A DNA stretch of 64,000 bases from Setaria digitata (GCA_003640385.1 RCAB01000017.1:124001-188000); one strand, 5' to 3'. Positions 1-12,929 are shown, numbered from the stretch's first letter. Numbers and translations are program-made. The notes: generated by a model from the letters alone, not told the origin.

Positions 1-104
1 ATTCTGTATATGAATATTAATTTTTTTTTTTGCAAATTTTTGTTTTGGATAAACCATAAAGCTGAAGAAAAGTGGTTTTGCATACTGTTAGCAATTCTGT
101 TTAG

Positions 105-2072
105 GTCAGCAACTATTGCTCTGAATGCCACAGCGCAGAAATTTACTCGTATTTTGGATGCTTCACTGCTGAATCGTCTTATAGCTCATGCATGCAGCTG
201 GATCGATGATGAACGTCCAGTAATAAGAGTGCTAGTTATTAGATTATTGCGAATGCTGGCAAAGAAGTTGCCAGATTATACAATGCAACAATATCAGGTT
301 AGAGAAGAGCTGCGGTTTTTTTCCTACTGGTTAAATTAGTTTGTCATTCAAAATGTCCAATAGTCCTAGAATATTCGAAATAATATGACCTATCATTTCC
401 CAGGAACTGCTGCTGTCAGCTGTGTTCGACGGTCAGTTGACGACGAATGTTACCCTGAAAGTTCGAAAAGCTAATAGGCTTTTACTTGAAGTTTTAGTCG
501 ACAGATACGGTGTTGAAGTTTTAATGACCCGAACGAACAAATTGGACTGGATTAAACAACTGAAAACAATTGCTAAAATAAGGCATGTTTTCGAACTAGT
601 CATTTTCAAATCCATAATATGAGCAAATTGAGATTCAGTTTGCAAAATATTTGAAGTGACTTTTGTTTGTGATTTTTACAACACCAGTGACAGCACTGTT
701 AAGACTATTTCAGACGCCGTTGTGAACGTCGAAATGGAACGAAAGTAAAAGATAATGATCGCAACAAATATGACCATTATAAGACATCCGTGGTAACAAG
801 CGCTCGAACTGCTTGTGCAGATACTATACTTAATACGATCTATGATAGTGACAGTGTACGTTTTATTATCCAATATTCAAATCTCTATAGTTATTGAGGA
901 TTTGAACTATTTGAGATTTTAAATGTGAAGTAAGAGAAATGAAAATTTAATTACTTCAAATTCCTGAATTACAAACAATGTTTAGAAGCTGAATGTTCCT
1001 TTCTTTTCGACTATTTCCTTTTTTTTTTAGGAAAGTGAAATAGAAGATCGTGAATCTATTGGAGGTAGAACACGTGGTAGCTCGGTATGGCTAAAGAATG
1101 ATGACGATGAAGATGTGATGGACCTGCTCGATCGAAACAAAATACTGAAGAAGATCGCAACAGTACGCTCTGACCCACCATATGATGAGAAGTGGGATTC
1201 TTGGGAAATACTATATATAACTACTATTTTCGACTGAAAATTTGCTTTTGTATATTTTCTTATTATTTAGTTAGTTTTTATAAGAATTCTATTAATTCGT
1301 TAAGCACTTTTGGGATTTATTGAAGATCCTTTCCTCCTTCAGACCATTGAAATTGGATAACAGCGATGATGAATTCAGTGATTTCGAAATGGCGAAAGAC
1401 GGACGACTAATAATTAAGGATTTGGATATAAATGAGAAAGACAAAAGGAAACGGAAACGGTTTGAAAAACTGTTAAAGATCCCGGACAAGAAGATGAAAA
1501 CACAAAATAATTCGAAGAGCGATGATGGTAGTGATGATGGCAATAGTAGCAAAGTCTGTGTTCCATTCCAAAAATTGCCAAGTTCTTTACAGTGACGTAA
1601 ATCCCAATTTTTTAACAATCAGTAGCAGTCGTCGTAGAAATCACTTAATTTTTCATGGCATGAATCAAATTTTAAAATCTTGTTCAGGCTATAAATCAAA
1701 ATGTTGGTTGGACATCAGGTGGGAAAGGTATTCACAGAAATGTATGTAAAGGCGTCACATCTGACAACGTTTTGAAACGATCTGCTGGAAATGTAAGGAA
1801 GAAAAATCAAAAATATGAGCCCTACATATACATACCGATCAGCAAAAGCAGGAGGCAGAAGGTATGATTTTGGATTTCACAAATACGAAATTTCTTCTGC
1901 ATCAGTTACACTTCGTGTTATTTCTATTTTTGGACTGGACTTCAAATTTTGACTATAAGGTATTATTTAGAATTTTTCTTATGTGAACTATTTTCAGACC
2001 GAGCTTAAAAAATTAATAAAGGGAGCGAGGAAGGGAGCTGCAACTGATGCGCAAAGGAAAATACGTCGTTGA
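105..2072 (+). CDS. RRP12: RRP12-like ribosome biogenesis protein, C-terminal part
   Basis: HEAT-repeat protein that in other eukaryotes acts in nucleolar/nuclear pre-rRNA processing and ribosomal subunit export. Seven exons are readable: 105-297, 404-582, 714-855, 1031-1191, 1343-1553, 1688-1861, 1998-2072 (TGA). The translation contains the conserved run around VIRVLVIRLLRMLAKKLPD, then LKVRKANRLLLEVLVDRYG, an acidic linker, the family hallmark DGRLII, and the basic tail with YEPYIYIPISK followed by a lysine/arginine-rich end, as in RRP12 orthologues. The N-terminal two thirds lie off the left edge. The intron at 583-713 has a GC donor. The fourth intron is ambiguous: 1192-1342 is preferred because its acceptor follows a good pyrimidine run, but 1163-1325 also keeps frame. 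Tail-to-tail with the thiamine pyrophosphokinase gene. Confidence 0.9.
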
Positions 2073-2247
2073 ACGTTAAGATTATAAGTAGAGTGGCACA
2101 TAGTTGAAAACTCCTGCAAGTAATGCAGTATATCTACTATCGTCACTTGAAAACTATCACCATTAGTAAAAGTTGTAGGCAAAGGTGTTTTTTCTTAACT
2201 TCTTTTTAACTGTCTGTTATGTATATGTTGCAGCGTTGTCTTGAAAT

Positions 2248-2253
2248 AATAAA
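2248..2253 (+). promoter_or_regulatory. Candidate polyadenylation signal of RRP12
   Basis: An AATAAA hexamer lies 176 bases after the RRP12 stop codon and before the convergent thiamine pyrophosphokinase stop. Position and sequence fit a 3' end signal; no transcript evidence is available. Confidence 0.45.
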
Positions 2254-2398
2254 GAAAATTATCAGTTATAATCCACTGGCTAGTCATCAATACGGATGCT
2301 TTTTCACTTGTTTTGCAGTTTAATTGAATGGAATTTTTGTTGCAATCCCAGTTGTAGCGACAATTTGCTGACTTTTTAATACTAGAATGATATGCAGA

Positions 2399-4157
2399 TT
2401 ATCGTAATGATAAAGCATTTTCCGATAACTCTATGGTGAAGATTATTGGAGCTGTACTAGTTATTGATATTGTGTCGCTAACCATTTCATTGGATGTGCT
2501 AATAAGTTTGCCAAACGCAAGTTCCGTTTCATCTGAAAGTTATTCATAATGATGAATAGTACGAAAGATTAGTTTATGAAAAATTCAGATAAAATCTGAA
2601 GCAAATGAAACTAAAGCTCTCCTGTTCTGGAGATGTCAGTTCCGAATTTTTCTGCGAGATTCCCGATTCTCAGTTGTTCGGGCTGAGATTTGTGACTACT
2701 GCTGTGACTTTCAAGAAAAAAAACAAACAGGGGATTGTGAGAATTTATGAGAAAATAATGTAGGTTTCACTCGAGTACCTAAGTTCCACTTCAAGCCAGT
2801 GGATGATACGATCGTTTTAGATTGTACGAATGGGATAATGCCACATTTCCCTGTCAGAAAATACTGTCCGTCAGTGAACTCTAAATTTGTGGAGCCCTGG
2901 AATGAAGAAGTGGAAGCCAAAAATCTGATAACAGCGAAAGCAAAATTGCCTGGAAATAAGTGCAGTATAACATATTGAAGTCTATTTTTCGCGTATTCCT
3001 TGGAATGGGAAAGAACAAAATTTGTATACCTCGCCCACAATTGTGACTAAATTGACACCATCAATAATTATAGCATCACAGCCATCAAATCGTAACAGTG
3101 AATGTAATGATGACAGTACATGATCAAAACGTCCAAATAAACCGCCCAAAACAATGACTTTTGAGATCTTAAACATAGTTTCATGAAGGATGGGAGAAAA
3201 GCAACCTTAATGAAAAAAAAACAGAAAAAAAAAGGCCATCACTGTTAACGAATGTTTACGACTGCAGTTTTTTACAGTTTCTTCCAAACCTCTCGGATAT
3301 TTTCGGAAATTTCTCAACATACATTTAATTTTTTATTTCTTAGTCTGTCTGCAATAATTTGCAACGCNAGGCCATCACTGTTAACGAATGTTTACGACTG
3401 CAATTTTTTACAGTTTCTTCCAAACCTCTCGGATATTTTCGGAAATTTTTCAACATACATTTAATTTTTTATTTCTTAGTCTGTCTGCAATAATTTGCAA
3501 CGCTTTACACATGTCGGTGTAGTCCTGATCAAGTGTTTCCACAATTTCAACTTCTGATTCGAAGAATTTTCTAGCCTCAACCGTGATGGAATCAAAGTCG
3601 CCAGAAATCAAACTGGGTTTCAGGTAGTTGCAATCCCTAGAAAAAAAATTTAAGTACTTTTCCTTCCCACCAAAGACTTCAACAAGTTCTTACGGCAAAT
3701 TCATAAAACGTCAATTCTGTTGCTGAAGACTCACCTAACAAGTGACATGATGACATTAGCAGCTCCATCGGTACAACTACGGAATGTACCTCTGTTCCAC
3801 AAATGTCCTGCCAGTTTCGCTGATGACTGATCAAGAGGTGAATTGAGCCACAGTACCCCAATATCATCTGAAAGTCACTACCAACTCGTAGAAAGAAATG
3901 ACGGTAAAGCAGAAAGTAAAGGTATTAAATGTAGAGCAATTCCATTTATCAACAACAACAAAACATTTCGCCTCAATTTGACACGCCATCTACAATTAAA
4001 TGATGAACGCGATTTTAGCTTGCTGAACATAAAGATGCAAGGTACCTTCATTCAAGAAAGGAAAAAGACGTGAATAATTTTCAAATGCTAAAATTCCAAA
4101 GTAGAATGCCCAAAAACCTTCTCTAAGTAAAGGGGACAGCAGTTGTACTCTTCTCAT
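2399..4157 (-). CDS. tpk-1: Thiamine pyrophosphokinase
   Basis: Transfers pyrophosphate from ATP to thiamine to make thiamine diphosphate in the cytosol. Six exons read on the minus strand: 4157-4046, 3867-3735, 3636-3459, 3167-3030, 2896-2779, 2532-2399 (TAA). Lengths sum to 813 bases, giving 270 residues with all phases consistent. Visible motifs are LWNRGTFRSCTDGAAN near the N-terminus, the metal/pyrophosphate-site run SGDFDSI, TLDQDYTDMCKAL, the glycine-rich VIVLGGLFGRFDH, and the C-terminal thiamine-binding stretch CGIIPF, TGLKWNL and LAFGKLISTSNEM. The length is slightly above the roughly 245 residues of animal TPKs because of an N-terminal extension of about 35 residues, whose exact start (ATG at 4157) is inferred. 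An assembly duplication around the N at 3368 repeats the 3' part of exon 3. Confidence 0.93.
3233..3503. repeat. Direct duplication around N at 3368
   Basis: Bases 3233-3367 and 3369-3503 (135 each) are nearly identical and separated by one N. The copy at 3369-3503 holds the real 3' end of thiamine pyrophosphokinase exon 3; the other copy repeats the last coding bases and donor site inside the intron. This is most simply an unmerged contig overlap, not a biological repeat. Confidence 0.9.
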
Positions 4158-4952
4158 GTCCAACTTGTCGAATGTTCAGTACGACTAAAAAAAAAACGAC
4201 TTTTAGGATAAGTATGCAGTGAGAAAATCGCGAGCTACTATCGGTTTCGAATAATTAACCTGGATAAATCCTCATTAACAATTAAAAGACACTGCCTGTA
4301 AAACGAAAGCGTCACAAAGTAATGGAATTGTTAGCAACAAGTGAAAATGCAATTTCGATTCCATAACGTGAGATAGTACACAACTAGCAGATGTTTCGAC
4401 TGCCTCGAACAGCAATCATATGGAAGAAAGTCAGAACGGGTCAAGACTAGCTAACCATTTGGCCTGCAGTCAGTACTAACACGAAAAGGAAAATGAAATG
4501 TGCCTTTTCGTTTAACGTAGCTGTAGTTGACAGTTTCACATGTTTCAGAAGTACAGTGGGAAGACAAGTGTTACAGTACATTGTCTCCGAGCAGACGAGA
4601 ACCTAAAAAAGATACCTGATGGAAAAAGTGTTTCCAATGACAAATTAATTTCCACTGATGACGAGGAAATGAAAGATCCTGGGTGGGTGTACCAGAAGGA
4701 CAACAGCCAATCATTAGAAGGAACCAACAATCAGACTAATCTTTCACAGCCCAGTACTATTACGTCATCTACTGGTACAGTTTTGTTGCAACGCGCGTCG
4801 GTTTGTCACTCCATTGGTTTAAAGACGATATTTGTTGGTTTCTTGGTCGGTCGTGGAAACATTAGGAGATTAATTGGTGTGAGGCGGCGTTTTGTGGGTG
4901 AACTGTTTGCGAGGATTGAATTTTAATTTCAGGTTGTGGAACATATACTGCG
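4158..4952. promoter_or_regulatory. Shared upstream region of TPK and sigma-1-like genes
   Basis: A 795-base gap separates two divergent start codons, so both promoters must lie here or overlap. Candidate spliced-leader acceptors sit 27 bases before the TPK start (pyrimidine run ending in TAG on the minus strand, at 4187-4185) and 20 bases before the sigma-1 start (TTTAATTTCAG ending at 4932). An open frame on the plus strand at 4540-4926 (128 residues, K/D/E/N-rich) overlaps this gap; no family was recognised and it is not annotated as a gene. Confidence 0.5.
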
Positions 4953-6710
4953 ATGGCTTTTGTATTTACCCGTATAGTTCGTAATGTGATCTTCGCTATC
5001 GTAATATACAGTTTGCTACAGTACGTACTGCGATGGAAGTCATACTCTATTTCACCGAAAGTTTTTCGACAAGCTTGCACTGCTGCACGCGGTATACTTT
5101 TCCTTGTGAACTGTTCAAAATTTAAAACTTTCATTGCTCAATTTTTCTTCTCTATTAATACATTTTACTTCCCTAATTTTTATTCCCTTGATAAGCCTCA
5201 CCTAAGGATAACGGAGTTTGAAGTGACTATCTAGGAGTGTGTATACCGAGTAATCAATACCATTGTACGTTTGCAATGACTCAGTGAAACCTGCTCAATA
5301 AAATACTGAGTGTTTCAAAATACTGCTCTGTAATAGGAAGTAATGGGATTTCGAATGTAAATAAATTGCGAAACGATTTACGTCGTTCATATCCAATGCA
5401 AATCATCGACAGTGAGTGGGAAGCGATGTATGGTGGTGGCTTAAACCTACGGATGAACATTCTTTTTGCATCCATTACCGAATTTGTCATTGTTTTTCAT
5501 GCACCGTACCGAACTGCTGGTTTTGCTGGTAAATTTTCTTCGTTATTTCCTTCTTACAGTGCTGCCTTCAGAACATATTTGTCTCTTTTACAAAGCGATG
5601 GAATCGAGAATCGAGATGAATGGAAACAGCATTTTTTTTTTTTTTTTTTTAGTAAACCGCTGTGTAATTGTGATGACGAGTACGGTGTTTGTGTGAAATG
5701 TAGGTTGATGGAAAATGAAGGGAAGAGATAATTAATGCACATCGCCTTGCACTATTAAACTAATCGGCGACTGTAGCTCAAAGAAAAAGTTAACCTTAAA
5801 AAAAAAGCTTCAATTTTTTTTTTTAAAAAGCTATAGGTTGACTTGCAAAGATTTTATCTTGGTAAGGTCTAGTGATATCTGAGTAAGTGGTTTTGCTAGT
5901 TCAGACTTTATGTGTAAAATTACTTTTATCCTTATTTATGCGTTTATGCAACTTTATAGCATTTTTTACTTCTAGAGCGACCATTTGATTTGCCTTCAAG
6001 TCTTATACCTCATTATCTTTTTAGGATGGCATTGGCTTAACAGCACATGTACGGTTTTAAACGGCGAAGTAGTCCGCACTGCATATAGCGCTTATGGTGG
6101 TAATGTAGAAAAGTTTGAGCCTGGTTTGTTGACATTTTTTAAATTGTAGCTAATTATTGAATCGGATTCGATTATTTTCCTTATCTTAGATAACCAATAT
6201 TTACCAAAGAAGTAGAAAGTAATTCATTTAAATAAAAACCCTGTTCTTTAGCGTCGGAATATTTCCTTTCTTTTATATCTCTGCATGAAGATTCATATAA
6301 GATTTTTTTTTTCTAATTTCTTTCTCCAAAAATTCTGATTTATGTTTTAATTTCTTATATATCTAGTTGGAATCTGTATAAGAAAGTTTTTTTTTTTTTG
6401 GATACTTAAAAAATTTTCGAAATTAATTCCTAATCGTATCCAAAACAATTCAGGACAAAATTTCCGTCACGGTGAATTTGAAAAATATGCATATGAATTT
6501 GCACCGGATTCATACATGGCATGCTATGGACGAGGTGCCGTACCTTTAAGTACTGCATGGATGGGGATGGGTTCCCTAGCGAATGGAGATCCGATATCGT
6601 TTGTAAAGTTACTGTATATCTATAACAATGCTTGTGCTCATCAGATTAAGCAGTCGTTGGTAAAAACATTCAATTATTATAAATCAAAAGCTCTGAAGAC
6701 CGAGCTGTAA
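4953..6710 (+). CDS. SIGMAR1: Sigma-1 receptor / ERG2-family ER membrane protein
   Basis: Family members are ER proteins: fungal ERG2 is a sterol C8-C7 isomerase, animal sigma-1 is a ligand-binding chaperone. Four exons: 4953-5091, 5337-5528, 6025-6099, 6454-6710 (TAA), 663 bases and 220 residues, close to the 223 of the human protein. An N-terminal membrane anchor is followed by the cupin-like body: WEAMYGGGLNLRMNILFAS then ITEFVIVFHAP (matching human LSEYVLLFG, glutamate kept), WHWLNSTCTVLNGEV and YMACYGRGAVPLSTAW, and a C-terminal amphipathic segment matching the human end. Where human sigma-1 has the ligand-site acids Asp126 and Glu172, simple alignment places Cys119 and Cys159 here. The start codon follows a candidate trans-splice acceptor by 20 bases. 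Identification is secure; enzyme or receptor activity is not established. Confidence 0.92.
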
Positions 6711-7934
6711 TTTCCTGTTCTGTTGCATGCATTTTTATCTGCCAAGAATCATCTCTAGTAGCTGAGTTGTTAGTCGTAAAGTCCTACATGCACAAAAACC
6801 AGTGCATGATTATCGTTATTGTCCATTAAGAATTTGAATCTGTTTCCTATTTTGCAAATTCTTCCACTAATGACCTCGTCGGGCAGTTGCTCATTGTAAC
6901 AAAAATCTTTGTTGCTATATCACACTTTAAAGGAATATTTCCTATCGAGTCATTTATGTTAGGCTGAAAACTGCAGATGATTGTTATTATTCTCAACAAC
7001 AAACCACAAAGTTCGCATATTAATGCGATATTTTATTCCCACAATCTAATGTGTTTTTTCTTGACGCAAATAATGTAATTTTTATTTAAAATTTCAACGA
7101 GAATGTTTTGTATTCCTTTGATCTTAATGGTTCTAGTCTTATTTCTTTGAAAAGTAATGCAAAACTGACGAGCAGAGAATTCCCAGCATTTTAATTATGG
7201 TTAGTGAAATTTCTAATTATTTCTTTGCGATATGCTTAGGATTATGTGAAATGTGGTGAGGAAGCTAACAGACTAAAAAAATTTCCATTAGTTTTCATTG
7301 GCTCCGAATTGTTATAAAAATAAACATCGAATAAAAGTGAACAACTATACGATGTTCGTAATTCGTATACCTGCTCTGCTGTACATACAAAAATATTAGT
7401 GTCTTGTGTTCCAAAAATATGTTCGAACTGATGTACAATTCCATTTTTCTTAAAATGACAGAACCGCCGGCACCAGAATTAGCTCGCTACCCATCCCATC
7501 AACTTTTGCAACACTAAATCTTGTAACCGTTATAACAGACACGATGGAAACGGATATATGCTGTCTATTGAGGATCTGCTTTTGCTCATCTGTATGGAAA
7601 TTTTTATGTGAGATTGCAGTGCCTATATTTTCTATATTTTGGACAGATCCAAAACCCAAAAAAGTGATGATTTGAACAGATTGGAGTGAATATCTTGAAA
7701 TATTTCTATATTAGCGAATTGTGGAAGTTTTATTTTTTAAGAAAGGCGAACACTTTCGCCAAGAAGCTGATTTTTGACTAGGTACTATTTCTAGACAGCT
7801 TTAACCAAGTTTATTTTCCATTAGCGGTTAGGGGGATTTGACGAAATTTATATGATTAAGCGAATAAAAACAAACTGCACCTATATATGTGAAGATGCAT
7901 TATATTTATATAAAGAATTCATACACAAGAAAGA
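6711..7934. other. Intergenic, between convergent sigma-1-like and TRIM-NHL genes
   Basis: AT-rich sequence holding the 3' untranslated regions of two convergent genes. The minus-strand open frame at 7450-7659 lies beyond the stop of the TRIM-NHL gene and resembles no NHL blade; it is treated as non-coding. Nothing else was recognised. Confidence 0.6.
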
Positions 7935-10900
7935 CTAAACATATTGAAAAGCCTTAACAGAGTGAGTGACGGAATCAACTACAAAGCACATTCCACTCCA
8001 TTTAAGCGAAGAGGAAATGAACACACCACAAGGTCGTTTTAAACGTGATCCATAGCTATCCATTGAAAACAAGAAATTACCCTAAAAAGCAATCCTTTCA
8101 CTTGGAAATCCTTCATTATTCTGAATATCAAATCTCAAAGCAAAAAGTGAATGAAGCAGAACTCGCTTCGCTGACTCTGCATCAAACATTTCCGGAAAGT
8201 GGTTCACAACTTTTTTCAGTTTTCTTCAAAATTTAGAATGAGCATGAGCAATTCACTATGAAATGTTTCCTTTAAAGCAAAACTACCTTATATTGGCAAA
8301 CAACGAGGTAGGCGCGATTTTTCTTTGGATCTACAACTGCCGAGACAATGTTGCCCGTTTGGGGACATACGGAACATGCTAGAGCCATCATTCGGCCAGA
8401 ATGTGTTGCTGAGCACAACGATATTTCACGCATAAAACGACCTGTAAAAAATGCTACAATGAAAAAAATTATTGCAGCTTCACTGTTCAAAAATTATACA
8501 ATCATGAACAAAATTCCTTCCTTTGAACCAATAACGAGATGTAAGCCAAAAGAGTTCTTTGGCATTGAATACCTTTTTCATCACATTATCAAAATAATGT
8601 AAAAGGAAATGAGCAATAAAAAGTAAGAGAACAGCAAGTAAAATAGCTGAAATTTTGTGGAAATGAAACAGATAGCAAACAAACCTCCTCCATCATATAA
8701 TAATAATGCAGAACAAGTTCCCACAAGGATATCATCATTAAGACCAACACAAACAGAGGTTATGGGAGTTAAGCCAGCATGAGATGTCACACTGAAACTG
8801 AATAACGGACGAAAAGCACTGTCAAAAACAAACACCTGAAATCAATATCAATTAAGTGCATCAACTACAACTTCTGGTATTTAGCAAAATAATCGGAATA
8901 ATAAAATAATGAGTTCCAATCCGAAAAATGACTATGGCGAGCTCTTTTTACTTAGGATAATGCTTAAGAGAGTTTCGCAAGCAAAAGCTGCATGCAGCTC
9001 AATTGAAGTAGCAGATCAAATTATTAAAAGTAATAAAGCCTAAGTAGATCCCCTATAAAAGGAGCTTTAAACTTTCATCTAAAAGAAAAAACGCTTAGCA
9101 ATAAAAAGTGTGTTCGTTTTATGTAAATTACCTTAACACGTGCGGTATCAGCAATTAGATACCGTCCATGGCTATCGACACAAAGATCAATGGGTTCCGC
9201 AAATTCAGTGAAACTCATAGTCTGTAAAAAAATTATTGATACCGCTACTACAACATTTAATAAACATTAAATTACACGAAAAGTTCTGAATAAAAAGAAA
9301 CCTGAAGAAGCTCTCCAGAAGGACTACATTTACATACTTCTTTAGTCCTCCAGTTTAAAGTTAAAATATCACCAGACGGTAAAACTGCCATGCCAACAGT
9401 ACTACCTTCTTTGATTCCATCACTTTTAATATCCTTCAGAAATTCGCCGTTTACATCTAGAACTTTTACTGAAAAAAAAAATCAAATTAACTTTGAGCGT
9501 GGAGAAATATGCATTTCAAAGAGTATTTGAAAAAATTCAACATGAAAACAAAGCATTCATAGGAAAAAAATTTATTGAATTTGCTAAAAAAATATTAATA
9601 AAAGTAATACCTTCGAAAAATGGGAATGTTCAAAATAACATTGTCTTGCCAAAATTTCTCCCTTGGGGGAAGAATTACAAAATTAAAACAAACTTCGATT
9701 ATTCCCGGCATCCAGAATATAAATTTGTTCCTGCAAATCTTGGCATATTTTTACTGGTTGGTTGAGCTGAAGCGTTCCTGCTCCATTAGAACCGAAATGC
9801 CACTTTGGACAGTGATGGTTACTTACATTTACCGAAAAAGGACTATTTTTCACTGGACGACCAAAGATCGTTACACGAACTAGATATTCACATGATTCGT
9901 AAGCCCTAAAAAATATCTACTTCACAACTTAGAGATCTTATCACAAACATTTGAAGACCAAAATTAACAGAATAATCTTTAAAAAAAAATTTATTAACAC
10001 TAAAAGGAAATAAGGATAGCAAAAATTGACAAGAGATGAGAATGTGGTGAGACTTATGTATAAAAATTAAATTAAACGATGGAACTAAACAATTAAAGAG
10101 AAACCTGAAAGAGATAGAATACGTCCCATCTTCGCCATCTTTTATTATTGCGTCCATTGTTTCAACCTTTCCAGTAGTGCTACTTTCACCTGAATTTCCC
10201 TGAACTACTTTTGCCTTGACAATTTCTACTTTTACTGGATCACCACCACTATTTCGGCGCTTACCATTGACATCGTATGTAGTCAACACTAAGTGAGTTT
10301 CTGTACATACACTAGATGCATCCAGTAGCTCTATAATACAGTGCCCTGGGAAGGTCGTTGAACCGGAAACCGCACCAAACTGACTAAGTGACTTTTCGAT
10401 CTCTGAAAATTTTCTGGATTTGAAAATAATGCTATCAAAAAACTCGCAACCAACCCTCTAAGGAAAACCTGATTCATTCAAAATAAATAACGAACCTAAG
10501 AGAAGTTTTTTGGTATCCATGTGTAATTTTAAAAAAGCATTTTCACGAGGTTCTGTTAAAGCAAGTGCTTCTTCTGTGGCAGCCATAACACGCTTTGTAC
10601 GTGCTCCTATTTCACGTAAGTCCACTTCGTAGTTTCCCAATTCTCTTTCAAGTCTGCAAGAATACTATAAATGGACCTGTAATCACTTAGGCGGAAATCA
10701 CAGTGCACTTATTAGGGAATAATTTGAGTCTTTTCAAAGAATTATCATAGCTTACATATGTAGCAAGATCGACCAAACAAGAGTCATGCATGAACTGGTA
10801 AAAGCAACAAAATCTGTTTAAAATCGAATTTTCTTACTGACTCATCAAAACAAAGAATATAGTAGAGAAGCTTTAACAAGATACTATATATATCTCAAAC

Positions 10901-12929
10901 TATTATTAGTTTCTTACAGAACTACTCAGAAATCCTAATTAATTATTATTCATTTTCCACAGGATTTCCCATACAGAAATTTCGATTCACTACTGAAGAA
11001 AGGAAAATTTTCTTCCCTGCTATAGTATATGAAAGCTGTTTATAGAGCTAGAGTTCAGTTTTTAATGAATTTGATAGCTAACGTGAAGCGAACTCGGTGC
11101 TATAATCTTTACGAGATGAAATTAAAAGTTAGTCAACTATTTATATCTAAGGATCAATCACGTTACTTTGTACCTTTAAATTATTACTTCTTACGGTACG
11201 AGTCAATTAGTTCTGTCTGGTTGCGCAGAACTTTCTGTTTCTCGTCTCTCATAACTCGAACCGCATCGATTAGTTCACGACGTCGATTCTCGACCAGCTG
11301 ACATATTTCCTGGAAATTGGTTTACACTAATCAATAGTATACCAAGCTAACTTTTTACCCAAACTTGATATTTTTGAATCCTGTAACTCTTTCGTTCTGT
11401 TACTTCCATCAACCAGTGAAATGAAAAACTACGTTTCTTCGATTTTTGAAAGTTCCTTTGTAACTGACAATAAGGCCTACTTGAAACGATGCATTTAGTC
11501 CGTCTACAACGCTATCAACATTTCGATCTAGCTGCAATGTTTCGTATTTTACATTGGAAGCAGCCGTATTCAAGCTTGCAACACACTGATTTGCTTTATA
11601 TACAACGATTTCTGATAGGCGTTTTATTGCGATCGAGAAGGGAATCACAGTATGATTAGAGCAATCACGTCTAAATTATTATTTTATATTCAAAAATTCT
11701 TATGAAAAACAATTGAGTGAAACTGAAAATAGAATATTTCTAATTTATATCTCAGCATTCATTTGATAATACCACGAATTTCTTTCCTTTTTTTGTATCA
11801 AGAAATGAAAAAACTTTGTGAATTTTTGCAAATAAATACAGTGTTTAGAAGAACAGAAAGAGCATATGTAGAATAGAAAAATACTTACACAGAAGGAGAA
11901 TCACAATGCTGACAAAAAACGAAGTCGCATGCCTCACAATACAGGAGTTGTTCTTGTTGATGTATTGAACAGTTAGGCACTACATCTTTGCGCTGTTTTT
12001 GCATCAAATCGAGAAGCTGATTGATAAGAAAAGAAGAAGGGAATGCGTTAGAACCACTGGATGGCAAAGTAATCATTTCACGACACATCGGACATCGTAC
12101 AATTCCTGTTTCGACGACCTGTAACTTATTGTACCCAACGATGACATGCTGAATTGCTTGAATTAGAATTCTCGCTTTCCTTGACCTATTTCAACGGTTT
12201 AGAAGTTGACGTTCCTTTTGCTGAATCACCTATACTCTACTACGGATAAAAACTTTACGTCTAAGTTGATCGAAGCCACAGTGTGGTAAAAATAAATCAG
12301 ACTGCACTAATACTTATGCCACCGAAATACTTCTAAAACTAAATATTTTTCAAGAAAAATATCTATTCTAGGAAAAAGTAAAAAAACCAACAATTCTTTG
12401 CTCTCTACTCCTTTCTTTATTAGTATTATTAGAGTATTATTTATTAGTATCATTAGATGTTTTAAACGATAAATGAAAGATGGAAAATGCAAGCTATCAA
12501 ATCACTGACAACCTAATAAGACTGAAGTTTAACAAGCAGAGTAGTGAATAGTTATGAAAATGTTGAACTTAATTTCGCCCCGCTTCTTCTGTCATCTTAT
12601 TATCACAGCCTTATAGAAGTTATCACTTCCCGTGAATTACCTGCGGCAGCTGCTCCATACGTTGCAAACATTCCAGGCAAACAGTATGAGAGCATGAAAG
12701 AAGCTTCGCTTTTTTTCGTTCCTGAAGAAATTACAATCCAATTTTTGATGTATGCAATTTTCTTACATGCAATTTAAAGAAAAGTCTAAAATGAAACTGC
12801 AAAAAATTAGTACCATAAAACAACGGGAATTACCTGATCATACGTGCATAAGCATGTAGCACAAGTTAAAAAGGTTTCAGAAAAATCCTCCAGGTTGATA
12901 TTAACAGTTTCGATAAAGGTTGAGGCCAT
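7935..12929 (-). CDS. TRIM-NHL protein: RING, B-box, coiled coil, filamin, NHL propeller
   Basis: Predicted E3 ubiquitin ligase/RNA regulator of the TRIM2/3/71-LIN-41 architecture. Thirteen exons on the minus strand: 12929-12834, 12721-12641, 12118-11889, 11670-11481, 11309-11200, 10653-10496, 10402-10105, 9905-9694, 9468-9302, 9221-9132, 8835-8685, 8441-8287, 8081-7935 (TAG), 2,085 bases, 694 residues, all phases consistent. RING about 23-80 (CATC, CSHTVCLEC, CPMC), B-box about 105-150 (CSIHQ, CEAC, CQHC), coiled coil about 150-285, filamin repeat about 290-415 ending SPFSVN, then NHL repeats to the C-terminus (GNNRIKVLDVNG, DSHGRYLIADTARVKV, CFVVDSVTHSVKAFQYV). The alternative upstream ATG at 13001 would add 24 residues. 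The domain order is certain; which nematode paralogue (nhl-1, lin-41 or another) cannot be settled here. Confidence 0.92.

Noticed and set aside
9818..9826. GTAAGT right after the filamin segment of the TRIM-NHL gene
   Set aside because: It looks like a donor, but the frame reads through into WHFGSNGAG and the first NHL repeat, and the downstream donor at 9693 gives the NNRIKVL motif in frame.
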